Shown: piece after piece, positions 1 to 8,328 of the stretch
How positions within the stretch are numbered: position 1 is the first letter of the stretch
How the letters are laid out: each line of letters starts with the position of its first letter
Source of the DNA: PHBD01 sp964578535
Lineage (GTDB): Bacteria > Desulfobacterota > Syntrophia > Syntrophales > PHBD01
Reading direction: 5' to 3'
DNA: 64,000 bases
NCBI GenBank assembly: GCA_964578535.1
Contig: CAZODI010000003.1
Location: 54,129 to 118,128, forward strand
Made by a program: the position numbers and the translations under genes
The notes under the pieces: generated by a model
Told to the model about the DNA's origin: nothing
Database searches by the model: none
The model's input: only the letters and a program-made list of their open reading frames with translations

Positions 1-167
1 GCGATTACGTAGATGGGATTTTCAAGGGGGGATCCGCTGACGATTTCACCGAAAAGGAGGGAAGAGTCTTTCGAAAACTGGACGTCTTCCCTCACCTTCA
101 GCAACGCGCAGCCGCTGAAAAGAAGGACAGTCAGAAGAATCACCAGCGCAGATCGTAATCGGTGCAT
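1..167 (-). CDS. putative lipoprotein, N-terminal fragment (cut by window edge)
   Basis: Reading leftwards from the ATG at 165-167 gives an open frame to the window edge. It begins with a basic N-terminus, a hydrophobic stretch and the lipobox F-S-G-C (Cys20), so the product should be a lipid-anchored periplasmic protein. An AGGATC-like ribosome site lies just upstream of the start. Only about 55 residues are visible and no family is recognised; the rest lies outside the window. Confidence 0.55.
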   Translation of the reverse strand, partial: MHRLRSALVILLTVLLFSGCALLKVREDVQFSKDSSLLFGEIVSGSPLENPIYVI

Positions 168-523
168 GAGAAGATCCTGTCAACGTCGCTCGCAGTAACC
201 GGATGAAAAACCACTTCTATGGAAGCCGGATCCTTCAAAGCAAAGCAGCCATTGCACAATGAATGCCAAGAAGGCCCATGAATGGATCGGCTTTTTTGAA
301 TCGGATGGCGTGAAGGTGAAACCGAAGGGAGCAGAAGGATGCCAGGCACAGACCCGTTCCCAACATCCCATTTTCACATACGAAACAGAAAGAAGACCGC
401 CGGGGGGGAAGATCCGGGCGATCGCGGCACGGCCGGGGATTGTCTCAGGAATCGCGCAGAATCGGCTGACCGCGAGTCAATAATATGACTTTCCGGGTAC
501 CGGCATATTGACGGTTTCCGATA
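168..523. other. intergenic region, no gene supported
   Basis: About 350 bases between the lipoprotein start and the end of the GNAT gene. Short frames exist on both strands (for example 259-483 plus), but none has a convincing ribosome site or a recognisable product. It probably holds the promoter of the leftward lipoprotein gene; no clear -35/-10 pair was identified. Confidence 0.4.
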
Positions 524-1420
524 TCATGAAGCCCGTGGATCGCCCCGGCTTGTGCGTGTTTCACAGAAGGATGAGACAGGATTATCCGGCATGATCAGTT
601 CATAGAACGGCAGATGCCGAATCGGCTCAAAGCCCGATTTGACCGCCAGGCCGTACGAGCCCTGATTGCCCCGCCGGCAGGACCAGACCGGCTCCAGATT
701 CCTTTCAAGGCAGTATTCGATCAGCCTGGCGGTGACAGCGCAGGCATAACCTCTCTGCCTGAACGCAGGCCTGGTTTCCAGCCCCAGTTCCAGGATCCCG
801 TCATGTCGGAAAGACGAAAAAGCCGTCGCTGCCGCCTGCCCATCGACCATGAGCGAAAACCCGACGCCCCGCGATGCAAAATCGGACGCATTGTTCCAGA
901 ATTTTTTCGGGACCACCGTGCCGTCGATCCGGTTGAAAAGATCCGCATCGACCTCACGAATCCTGTCATTCGCAAGGTCGATGCCTCTCATGAAATCCCT
1001 GAATCTGTCCGGGTTGAACTTGAAATTGACGCGCTCGTGCTTGACGACGGCAACCCCGGGATTGTCCCTTCCTTGGTCGTCGTCGCAGGGGATCAACCGG
1101 TCTCCAAGCATGCGGTCAATTCCCGCCTCGAGATCCGATGGAAACACTTGCATCCACTCCGCCGCTTTTCTCATGCCGCGGAACCCCAGCAGATGGTCTT
1201 TCAACTCCGAATGCAGGAAATCGTCACGGACATTCCCATACAGCAGGGACATTCCGTAGGGATGGACGATGTAAAACGCCCCGGGTGCAATGATATCATC
1301 CACGTAAATGCTTCCCGCCACGTGCTTTTCGGCCACCGATCTCGCAAAAAAGCAGTTGACGGAGACCTCTCTCAAGCCCCGGACAGCCAGCTTGTAGGCA
1401 TCCAACGGCAGTTGCTTCAT
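524..1420 (-). CDS. GNAT-family N-acetyltransferase
   Basis: 298 aa. The C-terminal half carries a GNAT fold: motif A is visible as R-Q-R-G-Y-A at residues 221-226, followed by the typical helix and a late motif with GNQGSYGLAVKSGF. This matches the family pattern in which an aged partner residue is recognised (G-x-x-Y/L...GF). The first 130 residues are a separate N-terminal region seen in the longer GNAT proteins of the GNAT_acetyltran type. It should transfer an acetyl group from acetyl-CoA to an unknown amine substrate in the cytoplasm. It stands alone between the lipoprotein fragment and the SppA-like protease, same strand as both. Substrate cannot be told from sequence. Confidence 0.8.
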   Translation of the reverse strand: MKQLPLDAYKLAVRGLREVSVNCFFARSVAEKHVAGSIYVDDIIAPGAFYIVHPYGMSLLYGNVRDDFLHSELKDHLLGFRGMRKAAEWMQVFPSDLEAGIDRMLGDRLIPCDDDQGRDNPGVAVVKHERVNFKFNPDRFRDFMRGIDLANDRIREVDADLFNRIDGTVVPKKFWNNASDFASRGVGFSLMVDGQAAATAFSSFRHDGILELGLETRPAFRQRGYACAVTARLIEYCLERNLEPVWSCRRGNQGSYGLAVKSGFEPIRHLPFYELIMPDNPVSSFCETRTSRGDPRAS

Positions 1421-1452
1421 TCCGGTATCATCCTCGCATCCCGGTTCCTGTT

Positions 1453-2439
1453 TTACCGCTCGCCCCCGATCGCCCCCGGCCAGATGTAGTAGAACCCCGT
1501 CGTCAGGTTCAGGATCTCCGGCAGTTCGACGTTGACCAGGGACGGTTTCCGGTCTCCCGAGGCGGCCGCCGCCACGTTGTACAGGTTGTCGTCGGGATAC
1601 TCGTCGCGGCGGTACACCACGACCCGGGCGTCATCCGGCAGGCCGGCCAGCTTTTTCGTTTCCTTCACGGCGTCGCTCAGGTAGCCGATGCGGTCGATCA
1701 TGCCCAGCTTCAACGCCTCCTCTGCCAGGAAGATCCGGGCCGTGGACATCTCCGCCAGCGCTGGTGCATCCAGCTTGCGATGCTTCCTTACCAGGGAAAG
1801 AAAGCGATCGCCGAGGCGGTCGACCGTCGCCTGGAGGAGTTTCTGCTCTTCCGCCGTACTCTCCCGGAACGGCGAGCCCATGTCCTTGTTCTTTCCGTGT
1901 TTCTGCACATCCACGCCCAGGCCGATCTTTCCCATCAGGCCCATGGCCTTGGGCTGGATGAAGATCACGCCCACCGAGCCCGTCAGGGTGGTCGGATGCG
2001 CCATGATCAGGTCGGCCGGCAGGGACATGTAGTATCCCCCGGAGGTGGCCATATCCATCATGGCCGAGACGACCTTCGCTCCCGTCCGCTGCCTGTACGC
2101 CGTGATCTCGTGATACAGGATGTCGCTGGCCGTGATGGTGCCGCCCGGCGTGTTGACCTTGAAGAGGACCGCCTTGATGCGCTTGTCCTTCTCGGCCTTC
2201 CTCAACTGGGAGACCACCTCCTGGACCATGCTGGGACCGGTGGTGAGGAGCCCCTCCCTGGGGCTGTCGGAGATCACGCCCCTGACGGGAATCATGAGAA
2301 TCCTGTCGGCACCGGTACCTTCAAGGGTGAACTCTTTCAGGGGGTCTTTCGCATCCGGGAAAAGCTTGACCTGGGGGCCTGCACAGGCGGTGATCAGAAA
2401 CATGGCCAGCAGGCATGCAATGAGAGAAAATCGTTTCAT
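1453..2439 (-). CDS. sppA: signal peptide peptidase SppA-type S49 protease, lipoprotein
   Basis: 328 aa, starting with a lipoprotein signal (lipobox I-T-A-C, Cys19), so anchored in a membrane facing the periplasm. The S49 core is clear: VNTPGGT, then A-T-S-G-G-Y-Y-M with the likely nucleophile Ser133, T-G-S-V-G-V-I, and the H-G-K-N-K-D-M-G-S-P-F region that carries the catalytic lysine of the Ser/Lys dyad. Length fits the short, single-domain SppA (about 300 aa), not the 600-aa E. coli form. Known role of the family: degradation of cleaved signal peptides and membrane fragments. The start has an AAAGGAGGATGGA ribosome site. The gene ends 32 bases before the GNAT gene and could be cotranscribed with it. 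Confidence 0.9.
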   Translation of the reverse strand: MKRFSLIACLLAMFLITACAGPQVKLFPDAKDPLKEFTLEGTGADRILMIPVRGVISDSPREGLLTTGPSMVQEVVSQLRKAEKDKRIKAVLFKVNTPGGTITASDILYHEITAYRQRTGAKVVSAMMDMATSGGYYMSLPADLIMAHPTTLTGSVGVIFIQPKAMGLMGKIGLGVDVQKHGKNKDMGSPFRESTAEEQKLLQATVDRLGDRFLSLVRKHRKLDAPALAEMSTARIFLAEEALKLGMIDRIGYLSDAVKETKKLAGLPDDARVVVYRRDEYPDDNLYNVAAAASGDRKPSLVNVELPEILNLTTGFYYIWPGAIGGER

Positions 2440-3061
2440 TCCATCCTCCTTTCAGGTGATCTTGCGCAGGCAGCGGAATCCGGCCGGAGACCGTCGACTG
2501 CCCGTGCTGTTGTTTCGGCCTGCTCTGCGGATCGGGAACGCCGTTGCACTCGTGTCTGCAGGCCCTGACGTCGGTAGGTTGGTTTCATAAAGCATACTAT
2601 CGAAGCGTCTGTCACCATCATTGTCGCTTTGCATCCGTTCCGCGGCATCTCCCCCTGCGGTTCCAGGCCCCCGTGTCGGTGCCGTCCCGGCTTCGGGAAT
2701 AAAAGGGAGGTTGCCGGCATACCCGCGCGCCGACCGGGGAAACCGGGACCGCAGGATGAATCCGGACCGGCGGCCGGTCCGATCCGGACCACCAATCATT
2801 CTTCCCGGTATCACGGCTTTTATTCCCTTCATGGCCAACACGCACCGCTGCCGTCCATCGGTCGTGGATGAAATCCGGCCGGTTCAGAGAAATTTGCCCG
2901 GACGCCACCCAATGGAACGGAGCCGGGGATGAACCCGTAAGCCGCCGTGATCATAAAAGAATAAACCGAAGCTCTCGGGCAGCGCCGTGCAGGGTCGATG
3001 GCAGATTCGTTGCTTGCATCCTGACCGGGCAAATTTTGATATCGAAAAAAGGAGCCGCAAC
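2440..3061. other. intergenic region with a possible gene remnant
   Basis: About 620 bases between the divergent sppA and acyl-CoA dehydrogenase genes. Several overlapping open frames exist because the region is GC-rich, none with a start signal or family match. On the minus strand the frame ending at 2452 closes with G-F-R-C-L-R-K-I-T, which resembles the C-terminal end of formylglycine-generating-enzyme-like (SUMF1) proteins; the rest of that frame does not look like the family, so at most this is a decayed remnant. Confidence 0.3.
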
Positions 3062-4210
3062 ATGGATTACAACGTGTTTCATCCCGAGCATCAGCAATTC
3101 CGTCAGCAGGTCCGGCGTTTCCTGGCGGACCGGGTGACACCGCATGCGGACGAGTGGGCGAGGGAGCGCCGGGTTCCGCGGGGGATCTGGCAGGAGATGG
3201 GCCGGCTGGGCTTCCTGGGCTTCTGTTACGACCCGGTGTACGGAGGATCCGGAGCGGACGAGATGTACCGCGTCGTGCTGAACGAGGAGATGGCCCGCTC
3301 GGGCGCCGGCGGCTTCTGTCTCGCCGTGACCGGCCACAACGACATGTCCACAACATACATCAATCTCCTGGGGACCCACGAACAGAAACAGAAGTGGCTG
3401 GCTCCGTGCATCGCGGGGGAGAAGGTCTGCGCCATCGCCGTCACCGAGCCCGGCGCAGGCTCCGACGTGGCGGGGCTCACGACGCGGGCGGAGCGGGTCG
3501 GCGACCGATATGTGATCAACGGCCAGAAGACCTTTATCACCAACGGCCATTACGGGGATGTCCTCGTCACGGCGGTCAAAACGGACATGAAGGCAACTCC
3601 GCCCCACAAGGGAATCTCGCTGTTCGTCGTCGAGAAGGAAACGCCCGGGGTCACATCGCGCAAGCTCGAAAAGATCGGGGCGCACGCCTCCGACACGGCG
3701 GAGATCTTCTTCGACCAGGTGGAAGTGCCTGTGGAAAACCTTCTTGGCGCCGAGGGGCAAGGGTTCTACGCGATCATGGCGAATTTCCAGATGGAGCGGC
3801 TGGCCATCGGGGTCCTGTGCGTGGCGACGGCCCAGCACATCCTGGAGAAGGTCCTGGAGCACGCCCGTCAGAGGGTGGCCTTCGGGAAGCCCATCGCGAA
3901 ATTCCAGGTGGTCCGGCACAAGCTGGTGGACATGGCGACGGCGATCGAGTTGAACCGGGCCCTGGCGTACCAATGCGCCTCCCAGTATGCGAGGGGGGCC
4001 GATGTGACAAAGGAGATCTCCATGCTGAAGGCCTCCGCGGCGGAAATGGTCAACCGCGTCGCCTACGATGCGACCCAGCTCTACGGCGGATACGGCTTCA
4101 TGGCCGAATACGAGGTGGCGCGCCTGTACGCGGACCTGCGGCCGGTCAGCATTGCCGGGGGAACCACCGAGATCATGAAGGACATCATCGGCCGCCTCAT
4201 GGGCCTGTGA
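3062..4210 (+). CDS. acyl-CoA dehydrogenase
   Basis: 382 aa, a normal length for the family. The three ACAD segments are present: N-terminal helical domain, middle beta domain with the FAD-contact motif T-E-P-G-A-G-S-D and G-Q-K-T-F-I-T-N-G, and C-terminal domain with R-V-A-F-G-K-P and Y-G-G-Y-G-F. It oxidises an acyl-CoA to the enoyl-CoA and passes electrons to ETF. At the position of the common catalytic glutamate near the C-terminus the protein reads A-G-G-T-T-E-I, Gly instead of Glu, as in long-chain or isovaleryl-type enzymes that take the base from elsewhere in the fold. The ATG at 3062 is preferred over the upstream in-frame codon because AAAGGAG lies just before it. It stands alone on this strand. 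Confidence 0.93.
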   Translation: MDYNVFHPEHQQFRQQVRRFLADRVTPHADEWARERRVPRGIWQEMGRLGFLGFCYDPVYGGSGADEMYRVVLNEEMARSGAGGFCLAVTGHNDMSTTYINLLGTHEQKQKWLAPCIAGEKVCAIAVTEPGAGSDVAGLTTRAERVGDRYVINGQKTFITNGHYGDVLVTAVKTDMKATPPHKGISLFVVEKETPGVTSRKLEKIGAHASDTAEIFFDQVEVPVENLLGAEGQGFYAIMANFQMERLAIGVLCVATAQHILEKVLEHARQRVAFGKPIAKFQVVRHKLVDMATAIELNRALAYQCASQYARGADVTKEISMLKASAAEMVNRVAYDATQLYGGYGFMAEYEVARLYADLRPVSIAGGTTEIMKDIIGRLMGL

Positions 4211-4440
4211 GGGGACGGGAAAGGAGACTCCGCCTTCTTCTGACCCGCGGCCTTCCCTTCCATCATGCGGCGGTCGCTGACGGCCGCCGGCTGCCTTCCT
4301 TTCCTCTTCCATGCCCCGGACGCCGCGGACTCATCGCCATGTTCCGCGGCGCCCCGCCGATCCGATCAAAATCCATGCTCATTTCTCATTCCTTATGGTA
4401 AGAAGATTTTCAAACAATACAAACGAGGAGGGAGGCAGCC

Positions 4441-4680
4441 ATGGACGTTCGGGACATGAAAGGCAATCCGGGAATGTGGGAACAGTTGTCGTGGGCGGAT
4501 CTGAGCAGCAAGGAAAAAGAGCTCTGGACCCTCCTCGGCTGGGATGCGGACAAATGGGACAGCAATGAAGCGCCGCCAAGCACCGATAAATTCTGGAAAG
4601 ACTTGAATTATCAAGAAAGAACAGCCGCGGAGGGCCTCGGCTTCACGGAAAAGATCTGGAATGGCTTTGAGGATGAATAA
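4441..4680 (+). CDS. small protein with two copies of a Trp-rich LGW/LGF motif
   Basis: 79 aa with a strong ribosome site (GAGGAGGGAGG). No enzyme family is recognised. The protein looks internally duplicated: residues 13-42 (W-E-Q-L-S-W ... L-L-G-W-D-A-D-K-W-D) and 51-76 (F-W-K-D-L-N-Y ... G-L-G-F-T-E-K-I-W-N) align as two repeats with the pattern W-x3-L ... E-x-x-A/L-x-x-L-G-W/F-x4-W. Acidic, no signal peptide, no cysteine. Start signal and repeat symmetry make it a real gene; the function is unknown. Confidence 0.72.
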   Translation: MDVRDMKGNPGMWEQLSWADLSSKEKELWTLLGWDADKWDSNEAPPSTDKFWKDLNYQERTAAEGLGFTEKIWNGFEDE

Positions 4681-4791
4681 CACGGACACGGATCGTATGC
4701 CGAGTTGTCCAATTCTTTCGAACCAATTGCAGTAGCCGGTCACCGAGGCCTGTTGCATTGGGTCCGGACCTCCGGCAAAACAGGGAACGGA

Positions 4792-5223
4792 ATGACGCAC
4801 CCGGATGAACGGATTGAGCAGCCAGTTCGCGTGTTGAGGCTTCGGCCTCATCACGTCCTGTGCATGCGATATCTCCCTCCCGAGCTTCTGGTACGGGGAG
4901 GCGAATTTGAAGAGGTCAGCAGGGACGTCAGGGAGACGTTGATTTTGAGCGAAACAGCCATGATCGAGGTGTCCCGCGGCTTGGATGATCTCTGCAGGTC
5001 ATGTCCGGACTGCGGAGAAAGCGGCTGCGTCAGTTCCTTCGGCGATGAGGAAAAGGTAAGCCGCTGGGATTTCAGGGTGATGGGTGACCTCGGCCTGAAC
5101 TATGGTGACAGTATGACGGCGGGAGAGTTCAGGACGCTCATCCGCCAGAAAGCGCCGCTCGACTTCTGCAAAAACCGGTGTCCGTGGAAATCGATCTGTA
5201 CGGTATTCGGTGGGGGAGCATGA
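4792..5223 (+). CDS. DUF1284 family protein, Cys-rich
   Basis: 143 aa from the ATG at 4792 (a TTG at 4705 in the same frame would add 29 residues of unconvincing sequence). The DUF1284 signature is visible: L-R-P-H-H-V-L-C near the start, then L-D-D-L-C-R-S-C-P-D-C-G-E-S-G-C in the middle, W-D-F-R-V-M-G-D-L-G-L, and a C-terminal F-C-K-N-R-C-P-W-K-S-I-C. The regular cysteine spacing suggests a bound metal or iron-sulfur cluster, which is inference. Function of the family is not established. It follows the 79-aa gene on the same strand after about 110 bases. Confidence 0.75.
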   Translation: MTHPDERIEQPVRVLRLRPHHVLCMRYLPPELLVRGGEFEEVSRDVRETLILSETAMIEVSRGLDDLCRSCPDCGESGCVSSFGDEEKVSRWDFRVMGDLGLNYGDSMTAGEFRTLIRQKAPLDFCKNRCPWKSICTVFGGGA

Positions 5224-5310
5224 CGGCGAAACAGATCTCCGCTTTACGGGAACACGATCAGGTCAATCCGGATTGCGGGGGGTAAGGAGGCTATTCTATG
5301 CGGGAGTTTC

Positions 5311-8118
5311 TTACCCGAGAGTCTTATGCAACCCAAGCGTCTTCATCCTGTGGTTCAGGGTCGTACGCTTGATCCCCAGCCGTTCGGCGGCACCCCCCGG
5401 CCCTCCGATCTTTCCGCCTGTGATTTCAAGAACATGACGGATGTATCTCCTCTGCATCTCGTCAAAGGTGGGCAGATCGTCATAGATGTTCCCTTTTGAT
5501 GACTTCCGGCCGAGCGGAATGTCCAGTGACAGTGGGCCACCCGTCCAAAGAATCACTGCACGCTCGATCACGTTTTTAAGCTCTCTTACATTCCCGGGCC
5601 AGTCATAAGCAGTCAGCTTCCGCCGATCGTCCGCACTCAAGTCGATACGGTGATGGGAGTATTTGGCGGCATATTTATTGAGAAAATACCTGGCCAGGAG
5701 CAGGATGTCCTCCTTCCGCTGCCGCAGGGGCGGGATGGTCATCGTCATGACGTTCAGGCGGTAATAGAGATCTTCCCGGAATCGACCGGATGAGATTTCC
5801 TCCGTCAGGGTTCTGTTTGTGGCGGCGATCAGCCTGAAATCCGATTGAATTGCCTTTGTGCCGCCAACGCGGAACAATTTCCCGTCCTGCAAAACCCTCA
5901 GGAGCTTGACCTGCACGGAAGGCGGAATTTCCCCTATTTCATCAAGAAACAGAGTTCCGCGGTGAGCGAGTTCCATGCGCCCGATTTTCTGGCTGTCCGC
6001 TCCCGTAAACGCCCCTTTTTCATGTCCGAACAGCTCGCTTTCCATCAGGCTTTCCGGAATGGACGTCAGTTCAATGATGACAAACGGCTGATCATGCCGA
6101 AGGCTTTTCTTGTGAAGCCGGTGTGCCAGGAGCTCCTTGCCAACGCCGGTCTCGCCAAGAATCAGTGTTGTCGTGCCTGAAACAGCGATGCGATCCGCCT
6201 GTTCCAGGAGCCGAAGCATCATCGGACTTTCTGCAAGAATATCCTGTGAATCGGTATGAGATAGTTGATCGAGGCGGGTGCTGATTTTCTGTTCCAGCCA
6301 TTGACGCTGTCGATAATGATTTTCGACATAGGTTGTCAACCGCAGGAACATCTGGGTAATCTGAGAGCGCTCAAAGTGATCGAAACAATGCCTGTCCAGG
6401 GAATTGCTCAGATAGAGCACGGCTTGAACACGACCGCCGATTTCCAGGGGAACGCAAAGGATTTCTTTGGGACTGCCGGACAGGAATTCGGAATTCTCCA
6501 TGCGAACGATCTGGGGCATATTCTCCCGATACGCCTTGAAGACCAGGGAAAGGCTCTGCCGGAAATCCTCGTTGATCACGTCTTTCGGGGAAAGATTGTA
6601 AGGCCCCCGAAGCACGGGATCGTTCTTCGAAGACGAAGATCCAAACCAGAATACTCCTCCCCGCTCCGCTCCGAAAAACCGGTTCGACGCGACAACCGCC
6701 CTGTGCAGAATCTCGTCCAGATCGGCTCCGGGCTCCAGTCCCTGGATCATCTCCATGTATGATTCCAGAATTCTGTCGTGCTGTTCGATGGAGATGGCCA
6801 TATCGCTTTTAATGACCAGGAGGTGTCTCAAATCGTCCGGATAATGAACATCGCCATAACCTGAAAACCCTTTCCAGGCCTTCTGTGCCAGCACGCGCGC
6901 CTTCTCCTTTTCCCCTTTCCGTATCTTCAGGCGGGCCATTTCGATTCTGGTTTTTGCCAGTTGAATCGGATCACCCGATTGTTTCAAATAGGCTTCGCTG
7001 TTTTCGAGATCCCTTTCGATGGCATCGTCATTTTCCCCTCCTTTGCTTGCATCCTTGGCCCTGATCCTCAGTGCGACTCCGCGCAAATGAAGGTTCGGTC
7101 CGTGCATGATGCTGTCCAGTTCGTTCCGATAATCAAGTGGTGCGATCAACTCCAATCCCTGCTTCTTCAGATCGTAAATCATCTCGATCCACATGGGCGA
7201 GGCATACTGATGAATCAGGCCGGCCGGTGCGCCTTCCTGCGCCACCTCTTCAATCTTTTCCTTTGCTTCTTGGATTCGGCCCTCCAGGTAATCGTGGTAG
7301 GCGATGCCCCCTTTTGCAAAATACTTTGCCAGGGCATTGCCACGAACCGTCGCCTCCTGAAGAGCGCCGGACAAATGAAAAAAGGCCTCTCTCCTCTTGT
7401 TCATCATCAGGAGAATGATGCCGAGAACGGAACGCAGGGTGACCGCCAGTGATCCAGCGGATCTGTCCAAGGCAAGGCGCCGGTAGTAATCGATCGTCCC
7501 GATCGCTTCGTGATACTGGCCCATGAAAGCCGAGCAATAGCCCAGCCACATGGGCCCCGAAGGATTGATGGCCGAACGGGACCACTCTTCCGTTTCGTAA
7601 ACGCTTGCGGCTGATTCAAAGTATCTTTTTGCTTCCGGGAATATCCCCTGTAGAAAATAATACAGGCCGATAAATTCCGAAGCTCTCGACAGGATATCTT
7701 CATCCCCCAGATTTTCGACTTCATCCTTGCCGGCTGTAAAGTATTCCATCGCCAACAATCTTTGTTCGGCAAAATAGAACAGCCTGCCGAGATGCAGATT
7801 GATCAGGGCCTTTGACCGACGGTCCCCGGAACGGTCTGCTACGGAATTTGCACTCTGCAGAATCTTCATGGCGTCGTTGAAGCCCTGTCCAAGATTGAAG
7901 CAGAGGTTTGAAAACTCAAGGCTGGCGGCGATCAATGCTTTGTCGCTCTCTGCATCTTGCGGGTGCGACAGGAGCCATGCCAGGGTCTTTTTATAAGGCG
8001 CCAGAAGGCTCTTACCGGCACCGTCCGACCCTTCTTTCCGGGTACTGCGAAATTTCCGTTGATTCACCCGGGATGGTCCCTTCGCTTTGTCCTGCTTGTC
8101 CTGTCTCGCTCCACCCAT
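5311..8118 (-). CDS. sigma-54-dependent regulator with TPR-like and GAF sensor domains
   Basis: 935 aa. Residues about 45-480 form a long helical, TPR-like region; about 450-610 look like a GAF domain; about 630-870 are the AAA+ sigma-54 interaction domain with Walker A G-E-T-G-V-G-K-E (from residue 655), the G-A-F-T-G-A loop that contacts sigma-54, and F-L-D-E-I-G-E (Walker B). The C-terminus is a Fis-type helix-turn-helix ending R-T-T-L-N-H-R-M-K. It has no phosphorylation-type receiver, so it probably responds to a ligand or partner through GAF/TPR. An AGGAGGTGACAC site precedes the ATG. It is divergent from the thiolase operon, whose upstream region holds repeated half-sites and a -24/-12 promoter, so that operon is its likely target. 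Confidence 0.9.
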   Translation of the reverse strand: MGGARQDKQDKAKGPSRVNQRKFRSTRKEGSDGAGKSLLAPYKKTLAWLLSHPQDAESDKALIAASLEFSNLCFNLGQGFNDAMKILQSANSVADRSGDRRSKALINLHLGRLFYFAEQRLLAMEYFTAGKDEVENLGDEDILSRASEFIGLYYFLQGIFPEAKRYFESAASVYETEEWSRSAINPSGPMWLGYCSAFMGQYHEAIGTIDYYRRLALDRSAGSLAVTLRSVLGIILLMMNKRREAFFHLSGALQEATVRGNALAKYFAKGGIAYHDYLEGRIQEAKEKIEEVAQEGAPAGLIHQYASPMWIEMIYDLKKQGLELIAPLDYRNELDSIMHGPNLHLRGVALRIRAKDASKGGENDDAIERDLENSEAYLKQSGDPIQLAKTRIEMARLKIRKGEKEKARVLAQKAWKGFSGYGDVHYPDDLRHLLVIKSDMAISIEQHDRILESYMEMIQGLEPGADLDEILHRAVVASNRFFGAERGGVFWFGSSSSKNDPVLRGPYNLSPKDVINEDFRQSLSLVFKAYRENMPQIVRMENSEFLSGSPKEILCVPLEIGGRVQAVLYLSNSLDRHCFDHFERSQITQMFLRLTTYVENHYRQRQWLEQKISTRLDQLSHTDSQDILAESPMMLRLLEQADRIAVSGTTTLILGETGVGKELLAHRLHKKSLRHDQPFVIIELTSIPESLMESELFGHEKGAFTGADSQKIGRMELAHRGTLFLDEIGEIPPSVQVKLLRVLQDGKLFRVGGTKAIQSDFRLIAATNRTLTEEISSGRFREDLYYRLNVMTMTIPPLRQRKEDILLLARYFLNKYAAKYSHHRIDLSADDRRKLTAYDWPGNVRELKNVIERAVILWTGGPLSLDIPLGRKSSKGNIYDDLPTFDEMQRRYIRHVLEITGGKIGGPGGAAERLGIKRTTLNHRMKTLGLHKTLG

Positions 8119-8179
8119 GTGTCACCTCCTGCCGGTCGGTCTTTTTTCATCATACCGCATTCCTGTCAAGGGCCGAGTG

Positions 8180-8222
8180 ACGATATAGTGCCATATCGTG
8201 ACCATATATTGCCTTACGATAT
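8180..8222. promoter_or_regulatory. three ACGATAT half-sites, candidate enhancer sites for the adjacent sigma-54 activator
   Basis: ACGATAT at 8180-8186, its inverse ATATCGT at 8193-8199 (6-base spacer, a palindrome), and a third ACGATAT at 8216-8222. They sit in the gap between the divergent activator and thiolase genes, about 80-120 bases upstream of the expected thiolase transcript start. That is the usual distance for an upstream activating sequence of a sigma-54 enhancer-binding protein. The binding protein is inferred from position only. Confidence 0.6.
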
Positions 8223-8276
8223 GCCTTCCGTTTTGTATTTATCAATCATATCAATCATATACTATGGCATCTGTTT

Positions 8277-8292
8277 CGGTACAATCGTTGCT
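8277..8292 (+). promoter_or_regulatory. sigma-54 (-24/-12) promoter of the thiolase operon
   Basis: CGGTAC-AATCG-TTGCT matches the -24/-12 pattern TGGCAC-N5-TTGCA with the invariant GG (8278-8279) and GC (8290-8291) separated by exactly 10 bases. The predicted transcript start is near 8303, about 25 bases before the ATG. The match at the outer bases is imperfect, but spacing, position and the divergent sigma-54 activator support it. Confidence 0.6.
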
Positions 8293-8328
8293 GTGATCCC
8301 TGTCGACTACATACGAAGGAGTCAGCCT

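Noticed and set aside
259..483. 74-codon plus-strand frame
   Set aside because: No ribosome site, no similarity noticed, conflicts with likely promoter sequence.
2951..4312. 453-codon minus-strand frame opposite the acyl-CoA dehydrogenase
   Set aside because: Antisense shadow of a clearly coding ACAD; Arg/His/Asp-rich translation without domain or start signal.
5220..5285. 21-codon frame overlapping the end of the DUF1284 gene
   Set aside because: Stop-start overlap is suggestive, but too short and without a motif.
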